A stretch of 64,000 nucleotides of DNA from Fremontodendron californicum (Eukaryota > Streptophyta > Magnoliopsida > Malvales > Malvaceae): the NCBI GenBank assembly GCA_030761205.1, contig JAULJL010000015.1, positions 11,599,501 to 11,663,500 on the forward strand. The letters run 5' to 3'. The notes under the pieces are model-generated. The model ran no database searches. It saw only the letters and a list, made by a program, of their open reading frames with translations, and was not told where the DNA came from. A program made the translations under genes and the position numbers. Each line of letters begins with the position of its first letter. Within the stretch, counting starts at the first letter, position 1. Shown here piece by piece: positions 22,723 through 35,689 of this stretch.

Positions 22723-24230
22723 TGATAACTCGTATAATTATATAGTTTTTAGTTATGTTTTATTATTGTTTTGTGTCAAATACGAGTTATTATTGCTTAG
22801 TCTACTTGTGTTTATGATCTTTTATATTGTTATGTAATTTGGTGTTTTTCATGAGTTTCTTTGAGTGATTTCAGATTACTAGGTTAAATCAAGAATTAAG
22901 GGCAAATCCAATTCAGTTCCAGTTCCGACACCTTTTGCCATATCAGCTATATCTGGAGTTTCACCGATGCATTAAGGCTGAAATTTTGACAGTGCAAAGT
23001 TAAGAGGCATATCTATCTTTTTTATGTTTTACACTTCTTGAAACGGAGTCGTTTTCCCTACCGAAATCAACCATCAAGTTGGCTGATGTGCAATGACGTC
23101 TGTTCTGCACCTTTTTGGTATTTTGACCATATCTTCCGATCCACATGAGCAAATGATCTGATTCCAACGGCTATGGATCAGTAACTGATAGGGGCATAGT
23201 TTTCTAGAAGACCATTTGATCAGATCGAGCCTCCAACATTGACAAAATCGACCATCAAGCTGGCTGATCAGAATTGTCATACAATATGACGAAAATTGTT
23301 AGAAAAATGCACCCACCTATTATACCTACCTTTGAAATTTATAAAGCTTGTCTCTTGTCATTTAGCTCTCCAAAATGTGTATAAATAGAGGGCCTTGGAT
23401 GAGTATTAGGATCATTATACATTGGTAGGATATTAGCCATTGTAAAAAAATTCTCTAAGTTTTCTTCTTCTTTCCTTTCTCTAGTTTTCTTTTTCTTTAT
23501 TTACTTATGTTTCTTACATTTCTTTTCATTTTATTCATATCTAGTATGTGTTGCTAATCATATTGTTGAGGTGATGAGGTGAAGCTCTTGGTAAATGCTA
23601 AGGTTAGTCTCTTAAACATGAGCTAAAATGAATCATCATTTATAAACACTAGTATAGATAATATTTTCTTTTGGTTTAAAATCATACTTGCAAAGTAGGG
23701 ATCTTGATTCATTATTGACAATGAAAATGGCACAGTAAATGCTTGGTTTCATAACCTTGATTTGTTGTAGACATCTACCTTGGCATAAGGAATGCTTGGA
23801 CTCTTTTTGTGAGTTTTGAGGACACCAAATGAACATAATATCATATGCTATGAACGTTGGACAATTTGGACTGAATTGCTAAACCTTCCGATTGGAATCT
23901 CCCTTATGTGTGAATTTCAATTGTGTAATAAAACAAGATTAATCTTAGCATAACACCAAGAGTGGATTCTCTAACCTCAACATCTTTTCTTATTGTTTTT
24001 TTATATCTTGTTTAATTTCTTTTATATTTTGTTTATTTTGTTCTCTAATATATTGTTTATCTTATTTTGTTGTTGATTCCCTAATATCTTGTTTACTTTC
24101 TTTGTCTTATATATTTATAAACTTATACTTACTAATACGCTTCCCTGTGGTTCGACCTCGGACACCCGAGAATTTATTACTTGAACATAACCTGCACTTG
24201 GGTTTACAACTCTTAATTGAGTCTCCATCA
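22723..24230 (+). repeat. 5' LTR of B1 (1508 bp)
   Basis: It starts TGATAACTCGTATAATTATA and ends TTGAGTCTCCATCA. A TATA box (GTATAAATAGAGGG) lies at 23380-23388. Only eight bases of the leader (AGTTTTTG) follow the LTR before the inverted segment begins, so the primer site is not in place here. Confidence 0.92.
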
Positions 24231-24238
24231 AGTTTTTG

Positions 24239-26869
24239 TTTCCAACAATGCTTATCCTGAAAAGAATTTAACAAAGAATCAGTGTGTGAAATTTCTGAAG
24301 CATTATCAAACTCACATTCAATTAAATAAGCTTCTAAAGGATCATGGAATGTGGTAGTGGTGAGATGTTCATAAACAAGTTCTTCAATGAAATCCACTTC
24401 ATGTACTTCTGAATCATCACCAAGTTGCTTGCAAGTGTTGAACACATTTAATTCTAAAGTCATATTTCCAAAAGAAATGTTCAAAATACCATTCCTGCAA
24501 TTTATCAGAGCATTAGAAGTTGCAAGAAACGGACGGCCTAATATAACAGGAATTTGAACATTTGGATTTGAAACAGGATGTGTGTCCAAAACAATAAAAT
24601 CAACAGGGAAGTAAAAATTTTCAATTTGAACCAAAACATCTTCAACTATCCCTCGAGGAATTTTTACAGAACGATCAGCTAGTTGAAGTGTAACAGGTGT
24701 TTCCTTGAGTTCACCTAAACCTAACTGTTGATAAACAGAAAAAGGCAAAAGATTAACACTAGCACCAAGATCAAGCAATGCACGTTCTATTCTAGTGTTT
24801 CCAATGATACATGAGATTGTTGGACATCCAGGATCTTTGAATTTTGGTGGAGTAAGGTGCTGAATGATTGAGCTCACACTTTCCGTCAGAAATGCTTTCT
24901 TTTGTACATTATGTTTCCTTTTAAATGTGCACATGTCCTTCAAAAATTTAGCATAAGATGGAACTTGTTTGATTGCATCCAATAAAGGAATGTTAATCTT
25001 AACTTGTTTGAAAAGTTCATAAATTTCTGCATTTTGATTCAAATTCTTTATTGTTTGCAACCTTTGAGGAAAAGGAGCAGGATGCATACCTTTTTCTTTG
25101 TCCAAATTTTCAAGAAGTTCAGACTTACCATCATCCTTACCGTTACTTTTCGGAGGGGAAGGAGGATCTTGGTCTTTTGATGGAATGTTTTTGTCAATTG
25201 CCTTTCCACTTCGAAGAGTTGTGATAGAACTGGCATTTTCCTGTTGAGTTTCATTGGAGCAAGAAACAAAACATTGAGTAGAAGGGTTAGGCTGAGGTTG
25301 AGCAGGAAACTTACCTTTTTCTTGAGTGCGTAATGAAGCTGTCAATGTGGACAAGGTGTTTTTGATCTCATTGATGTCCTGTGAAGTTTGGTTATTCACA
25401 TTTGCTTGTGTTTGCATGAATGCTTGCAATGTCTCTTCCAAGGTTTGTACACGTGAAGGTTGATAGGAAAAAGTGTTGCCCGGCTTTTGAGATTGTGGTA
25501 CCTGAACATGATTATTATTCCGCCAACTGAAGTTGGGATGATTTCTCCATTCAGGGTTATACGTTTCAGAGTAAGGAGAAGGAAAAGGCTTTTTAAATGT
25601 GTTTATGGAATTTACTTGATCATGCAACGCTTCTTTAAGAATGGGAATGTTTGGACATTCAGAAGTGGGGTGTCCCATGATTTCACAAATTCCACAACTT
25701 TTTTCATTTTTAACCGTTTTGACTTCTTTTACTTCTCTAAGTTCCATGGCTTCAATCTTTCTAGCCAAATTAGCTACTTTAGCTTTTATCTCATCTTCTT
25801 GACTAAAATGATATTTACCTCTGTTAGAAACAAGATTAGATCTATTGAAACTTTCAGAGGAATTATCTGTGTGCCAGGCTTGAGAGTTATCTGCCAAATG
25901 GTCTAGGTAGTCAAAGGCTTCTTCAGGTTCTTTTTCTAGAAACTCACCGTTACACATTGTTTCAACAAATCGTTTAGTTTCGGGAGTTAAACTTTCATAA
26001 AAGAAACTAATAAGACGCCATTTTTCAAAACCATGATGTGGACAAGAACTTAACAAATCTTTAAAACGCTCCCAGCACTGAAAAAAATGCTTCATTTTGA
26101 TTTTGATTGAAATTTTGAATCTGTCTTTTCAAAGCAGTAGTTTTATGTGCTGGGAAAAATTTCTTTAGAAACTTAGTTTGTAATTCTTGCCATGTGCCAA
26201 TTGACCTTGGTTTTAAATTATGAAGCCAAATTTTTGCTTTGTCTTTTAAAGAAAAAGGAAATAATTTTAGCTTGACAATTTCATTTGTACATTGTTGGTC
26301 ATTAAAGGTGACACATACATCTTCGAAGTCTTTTAGAAACGAGTAAGCACTTTCCGATTCTAACCCATGGAAATTTGGAAGCAAAGCTATCATACCTGGT
26401 TTAAAACGAAAGTTGTTTGCATTGAGAGGAAAAATAAAACAAGAGGGTGATGAGCTTCGAGTTGGTTGCAAGTAGTCACGCATGGTGCGTACTTGTCTGT
26501 TCTCATCTTCAGCATGAACACTTTCATTGTCAGCCATGGTAGGAGTTGTATTAGAAAGATTACCTGAAAAAGTTTCACAATAAAATCTAACTAAACGACG
26601 AGATCTAAAATCACGTCGCCAAACAAGCAAAGTTAATATACAGATTAGGCGGTATAACCAGCCAATAAAAATAAAACAAAGTTAATATACAATATAAATA
26701 TAAATATATAGAAAATTAGGCGGTATAACCAGCCAATAAAAATAAATATACTTATAAACTTATATACTTAGTATTGCCTCCCCGGCAACGGCGCCAAAAA
26801 CTTGATGGAGACTCAATTAAGAGTTGTAAACCCAAGTGCAGGTTATGTTCAAGTAATAAATTCTCGGGT
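24239..26869 (-). pseudogene. Inverted gag-protease segment of B1
   Basis: Read on the minus strand the segment begins with 65 bp of LTR end (26869-26803), then the tRNA-Asp primer site (26796-26779). Gag follows from the ATG at 26630 (same MLVWRRDF start as B2) to the end of the protease region near 24240. Zinc knuckle (CGICEIMGHPTSEC) and protease motif (LLDLGASVNLLP) are both present. One extra T in a poly-T run near 26090 shifts the frame early in Gag (7 T in place of the 6 in B2). The frame runs into the LTR and stops at 24107. Because of the inversion the LTR promoter at 22723 would transcribe its antisense strand. Confidence 0.88.
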
Positions 26870-28683
26870 AAGGGAGAAGTATTCATTTTGAACAAGGTCT
26901 GAGTAAGGGAGACTTGAGACATACCTTGTCAGTTTGATTTTAATCTTTTTATGTTTACTTGTTAATTTTTGTTTAGTATTTTAGGATTAATTAGGTTGCA
27001 TGAGTTTGTTTTGTTTTGAGTCTTAGTTATTCCTATTCTTATGTTATTAGTTCTTTTCTCTTACACATGATTCTTTCATTTGGGTTAATAGACTTACATT
27101 GAGGACAATGTAAGAATTAAGTGTGGGGGGAACGATTTAGGATTTCTTTTATTTTTGTCTACTATTTTTTTTATGAGTCTTTATTATTATTATTTTTTTT
27201 TAATGTGTTCTAGTTCCTTTTTAATACAATGATGAGATATGAATTGCATAAGTCTAAAACAGATTTATTAGTGAGAAGATTTTCATGAGAATTGAGCTTG
27301 ATGTCAACCTTTTTATGAGCCAATGTTAATATGATATGTTGATTGAGAAAGAAGCATGTTTAGACTTAATCTGACTTGTGTAATCATCCTTGTGAGTTTT
27401 TGAGCCTATAATGATTGATGCATTATACAAATCAATCTAATTTCTTTCTTGAGTGCTCTTATGATTACATGATTCTCTAGAACTTGCTTTAAACCTTTTG
27501 AGACTATATTGATACATGTGACAACATGAATATGATAGAGGCATTAGGATTATAACCAGAGCCAAACAGCCATCCATTATTAATGTTCTAAGAGAACATC
27601 CCCACTAGTGAGCCAATTTGAGCCTACATTAAATATGCTGTTTTATTGGTAACCACAACTTACACCTAGCCTAAATATACTTATATCCTTACCCTTGTTC
27701 TAAAGATGGATTATATATTTTGAGACATATTGCAAAAAAATAAGGGATATTTTTAGTTGAAAATTTGGGTTAGAAACAAAAGATAAGTGTGGGGGAAGAA
27801 AAGAAAAGAAAAAGTCAAGAGAAAAAGAAAGGGATCATTGTTAAATACATTCCCATATTCAAAAAAAAAAAATCTTCTCTTGAACTTCTAGTTAAAGTAA
27901 AGAAAAATATGTTACAAAGTTGGTTAGAATGAAGCAAAGGCTCAACATGAATATTTAGCCTATGTGACTATGTACTTGTAAAGAGTTTTGAGAAATTTAT
28001 TTGTATGATCTTATTATGTCTCTAAACTCTATGAACTCTTTGGAACCTTTGTGATATCTTTATCCTTTTGTTCTTTAACCACATTATAACCCTTTGGCCC
28101 CATTACAACCTTGAATAAAGACCTCTTGATTTATGAAGTTGTATGATCTAAATAGTGGAGAATAGGTGGACAAGCAAGCATATGGTAGAAGTGTTTTCAT
28201 GAGATTGATTGAGTGTAAACACTTTACCACTACTTTAAAGAGTGAAAATCATGAGAGTATCCCATGTGAGAAGTTGAGATTAAGTTGAATATGCACTATT
28301 TTGGTTGAAATATGTTATGTTAATATTGGCTTAACTCATTTATTTACATTCAAGCATGAATTTTTGTGAAATTCTTTGAGCTATTGATTAGTTTATAAGA
28401 CTTGTTCAAAGATTGTCTCTAATTTATATTGAAAGGATTAGGAGTAAATATTTTTAGTGTATGTAGTTTACTTATATTTTAGTTTTTCAATGTTTGTGGG
28501 TATCGTTCTAGCAAACCCTCACGAGACTAAACTCGTCCACTAGGGACACCTAGGGGTTTAAAGGCTTGTGTCACATGCTAAGTGCCACCGTGATTTCCTA
28601 CGAAAATGGATTAGATTAGATTTTCTTATTTTATTTTTATTGAGTCGTTGCTAGGGACTAGCAACAATCTAAGTGTGGGGGTG
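26870..28683 (+). other. 3' untranslated region of B1
   Basis: This is non-coding and closely matches 53213-55008 of B2. It contains three purine blocks of type AAGTGTGGGGG (near 27119, 27787 and 28671), the last being the polypurine tract directly before the 3' LTR. It begins where the inverted segment ends, at AAGTATTCATTTTGAACAAG (26878). Confidence 0.85.
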
Positions 28684-30191
28684 TGATAACTCGTATAATT
28701 ATATAGTTTTTAGTTATGTTTTATTATTGTTTTGTGTCAAATACGAGTTATTATTGCTTAGTCTACTTGTGTTTATGATCTTTTATATTGTTATGTAATT
28801 TGGTGTTTTTCATGAGTTTCTTTGAGTGATTTCAGATTACTAGGTTAAATCAAGAATTAAGGGCAAATCCAATTCAGTTCCAGTTCTGACACCTTTTGCC
28901 ATATCAGCTATATCTGGAGTTTCACCGAAGCATTAAGGCTGAAATTTTGACAGTGCAAAGTTAAGAGGCATATCTATCTTTTTCATGTTTTACACTTCTT
29001 GAAACGGAGTCGTTTTCCCTACCGAAATCAACCATCAAGTTGGCTGATGTGCAATGACGTCTGTTCTGCACCGTTTTGGTATGTTGACCATATCTTCCGA
29101 TCCACATGAGCAAATGATCTGATTCCAACGGCTATGGATCAGTAACTGATAGGGGCATATTTTTCTAGAAGACCATTTGATCAGATCGAGCCTCCAACAT
29201 TGACAAAATCGACCATCAATCTGGCTGATCAGAATTGTCATACAATATGACGAAAATTGTTAGAAAAATGCACCCACCTATTATACCTACCTTTGAAATT
29301 TATAAAGCTTGTCTCTTGTCATTTAGCTCTCCAAAATGTGTATAAATAGAGGGCCTTGGATGAGTATTAGGATCATTATACATTGGTAGGATATTAGCCA
29401 TTGTAATAAAATTCTCTAAGTTTTCTTCTTCTTTCCTTTCTCTAGTTTTCTTTTTCTTTATTTACTTATGTTTCTTACATTTCTTTTCATTTTATTCATA
29501 TCTAGTATGTGTTGCTAATCATATTGTTGAGGTGATGAGGTGAAGCTCTTGGTAAATGCTAAGGTTAGTCTCTTAAACATGAGCTAAAATGAATCATCAT
29601 TTATAAACACTAGTATAGATAATATTTTCTTTTGGTTTAAAATCATACTTGCAAAGTAGGGATCTTGATTCATTATTGACAATGAAAATGGCACAGTAAA
29701 TGCTTGGTTTCATAACCTTGATTTGTTGTAGACATATACCTTGGCATAAGGAATGCTTGGACTCTTTTTGTGAGTTTTGAGGACACCAAATGAACATAAT
29801 ATCATATGCTATGGACGTTGGACAATTTGGACTGAATTGCTAAACCTTCCGATTGGAATCTCCCTTATGTGTGAATTTCAATTGTGTAATAAAACAAGAT
29901 TAATCTTAGCATAACACCAAGAGTGGATTCTCTAACCTCAACATCTTTTCTTATTGTTTTTTTATATCTTGTTTAATTTCTTTTATATTTTGTTTATTTT
30001 GTTCTCTAATATATTGTTTATCTTATTTTGTTGTTGATTCCCTAATATCTTGTTTACTTTCTTTGTCTTATATATTTATAAACTTATACTTACTAATACG
30101 CTTCCCTGTGGTTCGACCTCGGACACCCGAGAATTTATTACTTGAACATAACCTGCACTTGGGTTTACAACTCTTAATTGAGTCTCCATCA
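28684..30191 (+). repeat. 3' LTR of B1 (1508 bp)
   Basis: It has the same ends and length as the 5' LTR at 22723. It is followed by the target duplication TTGAG and then by element A sequence. Confidence 0.92.
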
Positions 30192-30196
30192 TTGAG

Positions 30197-30636
30197 TCAT
30201 ATGTGATGGCTGAAAAAGATCTGGTTCTTGAGACCATGATTGATTGAAGCTAGATGGATGAGTGTAATTGGCATAAGGATCTACTTCTTGGAAATTTTTT
30301 GAGTAGCCATAATTAGTATGATCCCACCATCCCTCATGGTAAGTGTTTGGGTAATGATCATGCGGTTGGTCTTGGAACCCTTAATGGCCTTGACATTTTC
30401 CCATGGCCAATTATTGAACTGGGGAGGTGAGATTGACTTGTTGATTCTCCATGTTCATGTATGCCACCAACTCTTCAAGTGTTAGATTGCTCAATTCCAT
30501 CATTTTTTTTTCTTCAAAATTTGAAAAGAAAAACCTATATGTACAAGAAGATAAAACTAATTAGAACTGAAAATAAGAATAAACCAAGTACCAAATAAAC
30601 TAAAGAAAGCAATCCCCGGCAACGGTGCCAAAAACT
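30197..30636 (-). other. Leader, primer site and gag start fragment of element A
   Basis: On the minus strand, directly after the 5' LTR, come the primer-binding site TGGCACCGTTGCCGGGGA (30630-30613; the tRNA-Asp complement with one change) and a leader. A short frame (30503-30411) beginning MMELSNLTLEELVAYMN follows. It ends at a stop after 30 codons. The sequence after it was contiguous with 22722 before B1 inserted. Confidence 0.75.
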
Positions 30637-32107
30637 TGATGCATTCAAAAGTGTGTATCTTATTTAACCTTGCACTTAAAAAGAATCAATTGTAGAGTAT
30701 AGTGATTAGCAAGGGTCGAGTCCTCAGGGATTGGATTTTAGTTTATAAGTTAATTGTTTAAAACTTAAAAACAAGTAAACAAAAGTAAACGGGATTTTGA
30801 AATCAGATTTAAACTAAAGTTAACAATAAGACTGAGAAAACAAGTAATTAAGAAGAATCAAATATGAAAAATATGGTTAAGGTTTCATTCTCCACCACTA
30901 GACATCATTAAGAATCAATTTCATATCTATCAACATTAATTAGCTATCAAAGTTAACAACCGTAGATAACAACAAGCTCTGTTACCCCAATCTTTCCTTA
31001 GTTTGTCGTTAAATAGAACAAGCTCTCTATTTAATCTCTAACTATCAAACAACCTAGAATAAACTCTCTAAGTTCAATTTAATAACAGCTTTATGATAAG
31101 AAAGATAGGTTGATCTAAGCAACAAACACATAAGCTTGGATTGTTCAACTTAGGTTATATTCCACTTTGCAATTATTGAAAACTTGACCATAATCATTAA
31201 TCAAAAATTGCTACTTATGAATAGGAAATCAAGACAATTACACGGATCAAGACTCCTAAACTAGCATTAGACAATTATCAAGATTTATCTAGTTGGCCAC
31301 CTAAACAAATCAAAACATCATCATGAACAATTTTAATGGAAGAACATAAGCAACTTTGATAGAAAACAATGATAGATAGATTTTGAAAATCAATTACAAA
31401 ACATGTCTAAGGCTTTGAAATCACCCTTAACCAAATAAAAGTTTAGCCTAGCCTAGCATAGACATAGATAATATATACATAAAACTAAAAAAAAATAAAA
31501 GAATGGAGAAGAAGAAGAATAATAATAATGACGATCTTTGAGTCTCCTCAAAAGATGTCTAGTTTGTGGCTCAAAAGATGGTATTTATAGAGTTTTAAAA
31601 CCCTGAGAATAAGTCATTGCCGCACAAGTAAGCCTGGAGGTGCAAAAATCACGTTTTTGCCTTTTTTTCAGATTTGCAATTAGGGTTTTTCTGGCCGTAG
31701 GGTTTTTTAGGGAGATCTTCTAGTGCCATTTTGAATGCCCATTTCTTATCCGATTTGGGCCTATAATATATATTTGGAGAGATAATCAGGTCAACTTCAA
31801 AAGTCAAGAAGGAAGTTTCTTCAAATAAAGAATCTAACATCATGTTTTTCTTGAAACAAGCTCCGCAGGTCAAATTTGCCTGATTGCTTTTCAACCAGAA
31901 GTTGATATTTTTGACTCCCAAGTCTTCTTCCATCTTGTGATTATGATTTTGTAAGCTCTTTACCATCATTATTGACATCTTTTGACTTGATTCTCCTTAT
32001 TGTACCTAAAATTTAAAAATATATTATAAGTAAACAAGATAAAGATCGAAAACATAACAAAAGCTAAAGGTAGAAACGTATAAAATGTATATTTTATGAG
32101 CTTATCA
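30637..32107 (-). repeat. 5' LTR of element A (1471 bp)
   Basis: It is homologous to 18740-20227 along its whole length. On the minus strand it starts TGATAAGCTC and ends GAATGCATCA. A TATA box lies near 31575-31587 on the minus strand. The two LTRs differ at many positions and by several indels, clearly more than the B1 LTR pair, which agrees with A being older than B1. Confidence 0.9.
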
Positions 32108-32426
32108 CATGTCCATGTAGATTGCATGCAATATGTGGACAATGTCTATAGACTGGAAACTATATTGAATGTTTATAGACATGAGTTTGAAGCAGTTGGA
32201 AATGAAAGTTATTGGCCTCAATATGATGGTCCAGAAGTGTGTCCCAATCAAGAAATGCGGAGAAATCCACATGGTCGGCCAAAATCAAGTCGTATTCGTA
32301 ATGAAATGGACCTCAGGGGTTAAAGGCCAACCAAAACATTGTGGATTATGCAGAAATGAAGATCATAACCGTAGAAAATGTTCGAATCAATCTTGCACAT
32401 CGGGGGAGAATTTGCATCAACAATAA
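32108..32426 (+). pseudogene. MULE transposase, 3' part with zinc knuckle
   Basis: If element A and one CATGT are removed, the SWIM finger at 18735 continues in frame here (CAHVHVDCMQYVDNVYRLET). The segment encodes the usual MULE C-terminus. WPQYDGPEVCPNQ and the basic GRPKSSRIRNE are followed, after a frame shift near 32310, by a CCHC-type knuckle (CGLCRNEDHNRRKC; His is displaced by an Asp in the GHN position). It ends at the TAA at 32424-32426. The shift adds to the other breaks in this gene. Confidence 0.85.
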
Positions 32427-32770
32427 AGGAATTACATATTTTCATAGCCTGTAATATTTACATATTTTGCCATTAAGGGAAAATGTTATGCAAGTTTTTT
32501 TTCTACTTATCATGTAATTTGGATTATTTTTTTATATAAAATTAAGAAATTTTATAAAAATATATTAAATAATATATTTTATTACATTTTTATAAATTAA
32601 ATAACAACATTAACATTTTAGTTAGATATGCTGAATAAAAAAAAATTAAAAATAACAATTAATTTCCCAACAAATTTAAAATAAATAACATGAAATGCAA
32701 AACATATAAATTTATATATTACAAATTTAAAATACATTATTCTCGATATATTGATAAAAGTACATTTATT
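32427..32770. other. AT-rich spacer between convergent MULE genes
   Basis: There is no coding signal. The stretch separates the 3' ends of the transposase (plus) and the plant mobile domain gene (minus). It should hold the poly(A) signals of both; several AATAAA-like sequences are present. Confidence 0.55.
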
Positions 32771-34709
32771 CTAATTATTGCATGGTGTAGAGCAACAGTG
32801 TCGAGCTCTTCTAGTGCGTGGTGGTTGGACCCGTCGTTCAACCTCGTCAATGGAACGTATTCGCGGTCGACCACGACCTCCTGCTGTAACCGCCACTGGT
32901 TCCGATTGTATGTCATCAGTCATTTCTTCTGTATCAAAAATTTGAAACCCACTGCTGGAGGAGCCAACACCTAGTTCACCCATAACAAGAACCTGACTAC
33001 TAGATGGACCCAGAAATGATGTACTATCAAATGCTGACGCAGGGGTTCCAAACTGATACATTGATGTTAGATATGCTGAACTTGGACTTAGGATGGGGAG
33101 CTAGTCATCTAACCTCATCATTGACGGTGATGGTCAGTAACACTCATCAACGTCATATCCGGGGTGACTGACGGAATAAAGATGACTGGATGGTACTCCA
33201 TGATCCCGTTCAGGTTCAGGATGACTAAATGACATCCTCGGTGCTGTGAACTCCGATAAGGCCGGTTGACGCTTCCGCCCACGTTGTCGGCTAGATCTAG
33301 GAGCTTCCATATCTTGTGTAGGAGGGACTAGAGTTGAAGTTTGCCCGGTAAATGACATACTCCTAACATCCTCATACACCGACGATGGACAAACAAAAGG
33401 CCGACCTTCATTTTTATACCATCCTATGTAATCATCAGATGGATTGAAATTATTACCAACAATCGGATAACCTGTCGGAATTCGTTGAAAACGTATATTC
33501 CACCAATAGATCCAATGTTCATGCTTCGCAGGCCAGAATTCCTCATGACGACCATGCATGTCGATCTTGTGAAGCTTATCAAGGTTCACCGGGGCTGCAG
33601 GAATTGGTTGTTGCATCCCAAATTGTCGCAACACCCTGTCAGTTTGGTGCCACTCTACATATGAAAAGCATATCAATGTTGTGTTTGCTTTCCATATATT
33701 ACAATTATTGTAGGCATCCAATGGGAGGCATGCCATAATTTCACTTGAGGAATATGGCATCCACAGAAACTGCGAATAATTATTACAAATTATTAGTTTC
33801 ATATGGATGAAATACAAAAATACTTGAATGTAACAATCGAAATATTTACCTTATCATATCTTACTCGATCTAGTCGCAATCTTATACTTGCAAGGTCGGT
33901 TGGAGTCTTTGTAAAATCTCTACTCCTACTCCACCTGTTAAAATACATATAAAATCTTAATAGATCTATAAAAATACAAGTTCGTACAAAATTAATAAAA
34001 TATAAAGATTATTACCTGCTTGCAATGGGGTATACAGTCGAAACATCCACGCGCGGAGCAAGAAATGACAGCCGATACCAAGCCCATGATTGTAGAAGCA
34101 CTAAACATCCACCTATGTCATGGCTTTTTGGAACTGTAGCGCAGCACAGTTCTCTATACAAAACCGCTAAACACGCAGAACCCCAACTATAATTTGCCGC
34201 ATGCTCTAAATCATGTAATAATGGAAGATAGATTAAATGTACCCGACTGCTCAATTTGTCAGGCATCAGTAATCCTCCAATCAAACGTAAAATATATGCT
34301 CTAGCAGCATATTTATATGTTCTTCAGTTGCGTGTAATGGAAGATTTTGAAAGGATTTCAACCAATTTAGTCTCACCGTTGAGCCAGATACATACTCATC
34401 TTGAGGTACCGAGCCCAATAGATTTTGACACTTTTCATTCCAATCTAGTAAGCTTCCGCCTGTAACTGCATCGCCATGGACCGGAAGTCCAAGTTGAAGC
34501 GCAACATCTTCTAGAGTTACCGTGCATTCACCAAATGAAAAATGAAAAGTGTGCGTCTCGGGTCTCCATCGTTCGATCAACGCACTGATTAAGTCGAGTT
34601 GTATCAAAAATCGTCGAATTTGAGTTGCGTGATAAAATCCGGCTCTTTTTAAGTGGTCGATAATAGATGGATGCGGGTCTTCCAATGTAAATTTCCTCGA
34701 ACGTAACAC
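32771..34709 (-). pseudogene. Plant mobile domain (PMD) gene inside the MULE
   Basis: On the minus strand exon 1 (34709-34016) starts MLRSRKFTLEDPHPSIIDH and carries the PMD signature: RRFLIQLDLISALIERWRPE, FHFSFGECTVTLEDVALQLG and LPVHGDAVTG. Exon 2 is 33934-33850 and exon 3 33779-33134 (WHQTDRVLRQFGMQQPIP, EHWIYWWNIRF). All borders fit GT-AG. A one-base shift near 34300 breaks exon 1. Exon 3 ends at a TGA (33134), after which another frame (33061-32771, low complexity, RGRPRIRS) may be the former C-terminus. PMD proteins (MAIN/serine-threonine phosphatase 7 long-form type) are known both as host proteins and as cargo of MULEs and gypsy elements. Their role in transposition is unproven. Confidence 0.82.
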
Positions 34710-35689
34710 GCGACGAGTATCCTGTTGATAATTAATTAAATAAAATAAAACAATAATAAAAATTAATATATTACAAAACTATAATAATTAAAAATTAAAC
34801 AATATAAAAATTAAAAAAAATTCTAAAACTATAAAATAACAAAACAATAATAATATAAAATTTTAAAATTATTTATATAATTATTAAATAATTAAATAAT
34901 ATAAAAATTAAATAACTATAAAATGAAAAAACGATAATAATTAAAAAATTAAAAAACTATAATAATAAAAAAGAATATAACATAATATAATATAAAAATT
35001 AAAATTATATTAAACTATAAAATGAAAAAACAATAATAATTAAAAAAATAAAAAACTATCAAAATAAAAAAATAAACAATATAAAATTAAATAATTATAA
35101 AACTATCAAATGAAAAAACAATACTAATTAGTAAATAATAAAACTATAATAATTAAAACATTAAAAATATAAAAATTATAAAAGTTATAAAACTATAAAT
35201 TTACAAAATAATAATAATTAAAAAATTACTAAAAATTGAGAATGTAATACAAATAATATTACAATAATTTACTTATCTCTTTAAATATAACCTCTGATAT
35301 GTGATTTTTTTGCAACCTCAATACTGATGATGAAGTCATTTTTAAATATTGTTGTAGAAAAAAAATTGTTGGTAGAAAAAAATTTGATTGTAGAAAGAAG
35401 AAAGAAAATAAAAATAAGTTGTAGAAAATGAGAGGAGTTATTTATAGAAGAGTGGTGTGTGTGTGGGGGGGGGGGAGAGGAGGGGATTTTGAAGGCAACG
35501 GTCAAGTTACTGTTTCCTTCAAAAAAAATTGAACTTTTTTATTTATTATTTCTTTGTTTTAAAAATTTATATGGTAAAATTTAACTAAAAAATTTTAAAA
35601 AAAGTTTCATAAAATTTAAATAAGAAATATACCGTTGGACTTTTAATTTTTTTAAAAAAATTTGTATTATAATTTTTTTATTTAATTTA
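34710..35689 (-). promoter_or_regulatory. AT-rich upstream region of the PMD gene
   Basis: Most of this is low-complexity AT sequence made of AATAATTAAAAAAT variants. A minus-strand TATA box (CTTCTATAAATAAC) lies at about 35436-35449, beside a G-run (35466-35476) and a GT run. It could drive the PMD gene with a leader of some 700 bases. No other gene is visible. Confidence 0.45.

Larger units (their letters stand above)
22723..30191 (+). mobile_element. Gypsy element B1 with internally inverted gag segment
   Basis: Plus-oriented LTRs at 22723-24230 and 28684-30191 (1508 bp each, about ten differences by eye) are flanked by TTGAG at 22718-22722 and 30192-30196. It inserted into element A. The inside is abnormal: the segment 24239-26869 runs backwards relative to the LTRs. 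The 3' untranslated region (26870-28683) and polypurine tract are in normal orientation. No pol is present. The low LTR divergence indicates a recent insertion. Confidence 0.92.
18740..32107 (-). mobile_element. Non-autonomous gypsy element A, nested in the MULE transposase gene
   Basis: The two LTRs (18740-20227 and 30637-32107) are flanked by CATGT at 18735-18739 and 32108-32112. In minus-strand orientation the element has its 5' LTR at 30637-32107, a primer site complementary to tRNA-Asp at 30613-30630 (one mismatch), gag remnants, and a polypurine tract GTGTGGGGG next to the 3' LTR (about 20228-20242). No protease, reverse transcriptase or integrase is present. It is split by element B1 (22723-30191). 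Without B1 and its duplication it is about 5.9 kb. Confidence 0.9.

Noticed and set aside
23074..23280. Frames conserved between B LTRs (23074-23280 and 29035-29241; 23636-23836 and 29597-29797)
   Set aside because: Conserved only because the LTRs are nearly identical copies; they are broken in the B2 LTRs.
25460..25906. 148-codon frame (also at 49199-49645 and 63295-63741) seen in all three B copies
   Set aside because: It is the exact antisense of the Gag knuckle region and is preserved only because gag is; composition is unlike a protein of its own.
22723..30191. Assembly inversion error as sole explanation of B1
   Set aside because: The inverted segment includes a partial LTR end and new junctions not expected from a simple flip of a contig between the two LTRs; still listed as a check with long reads.
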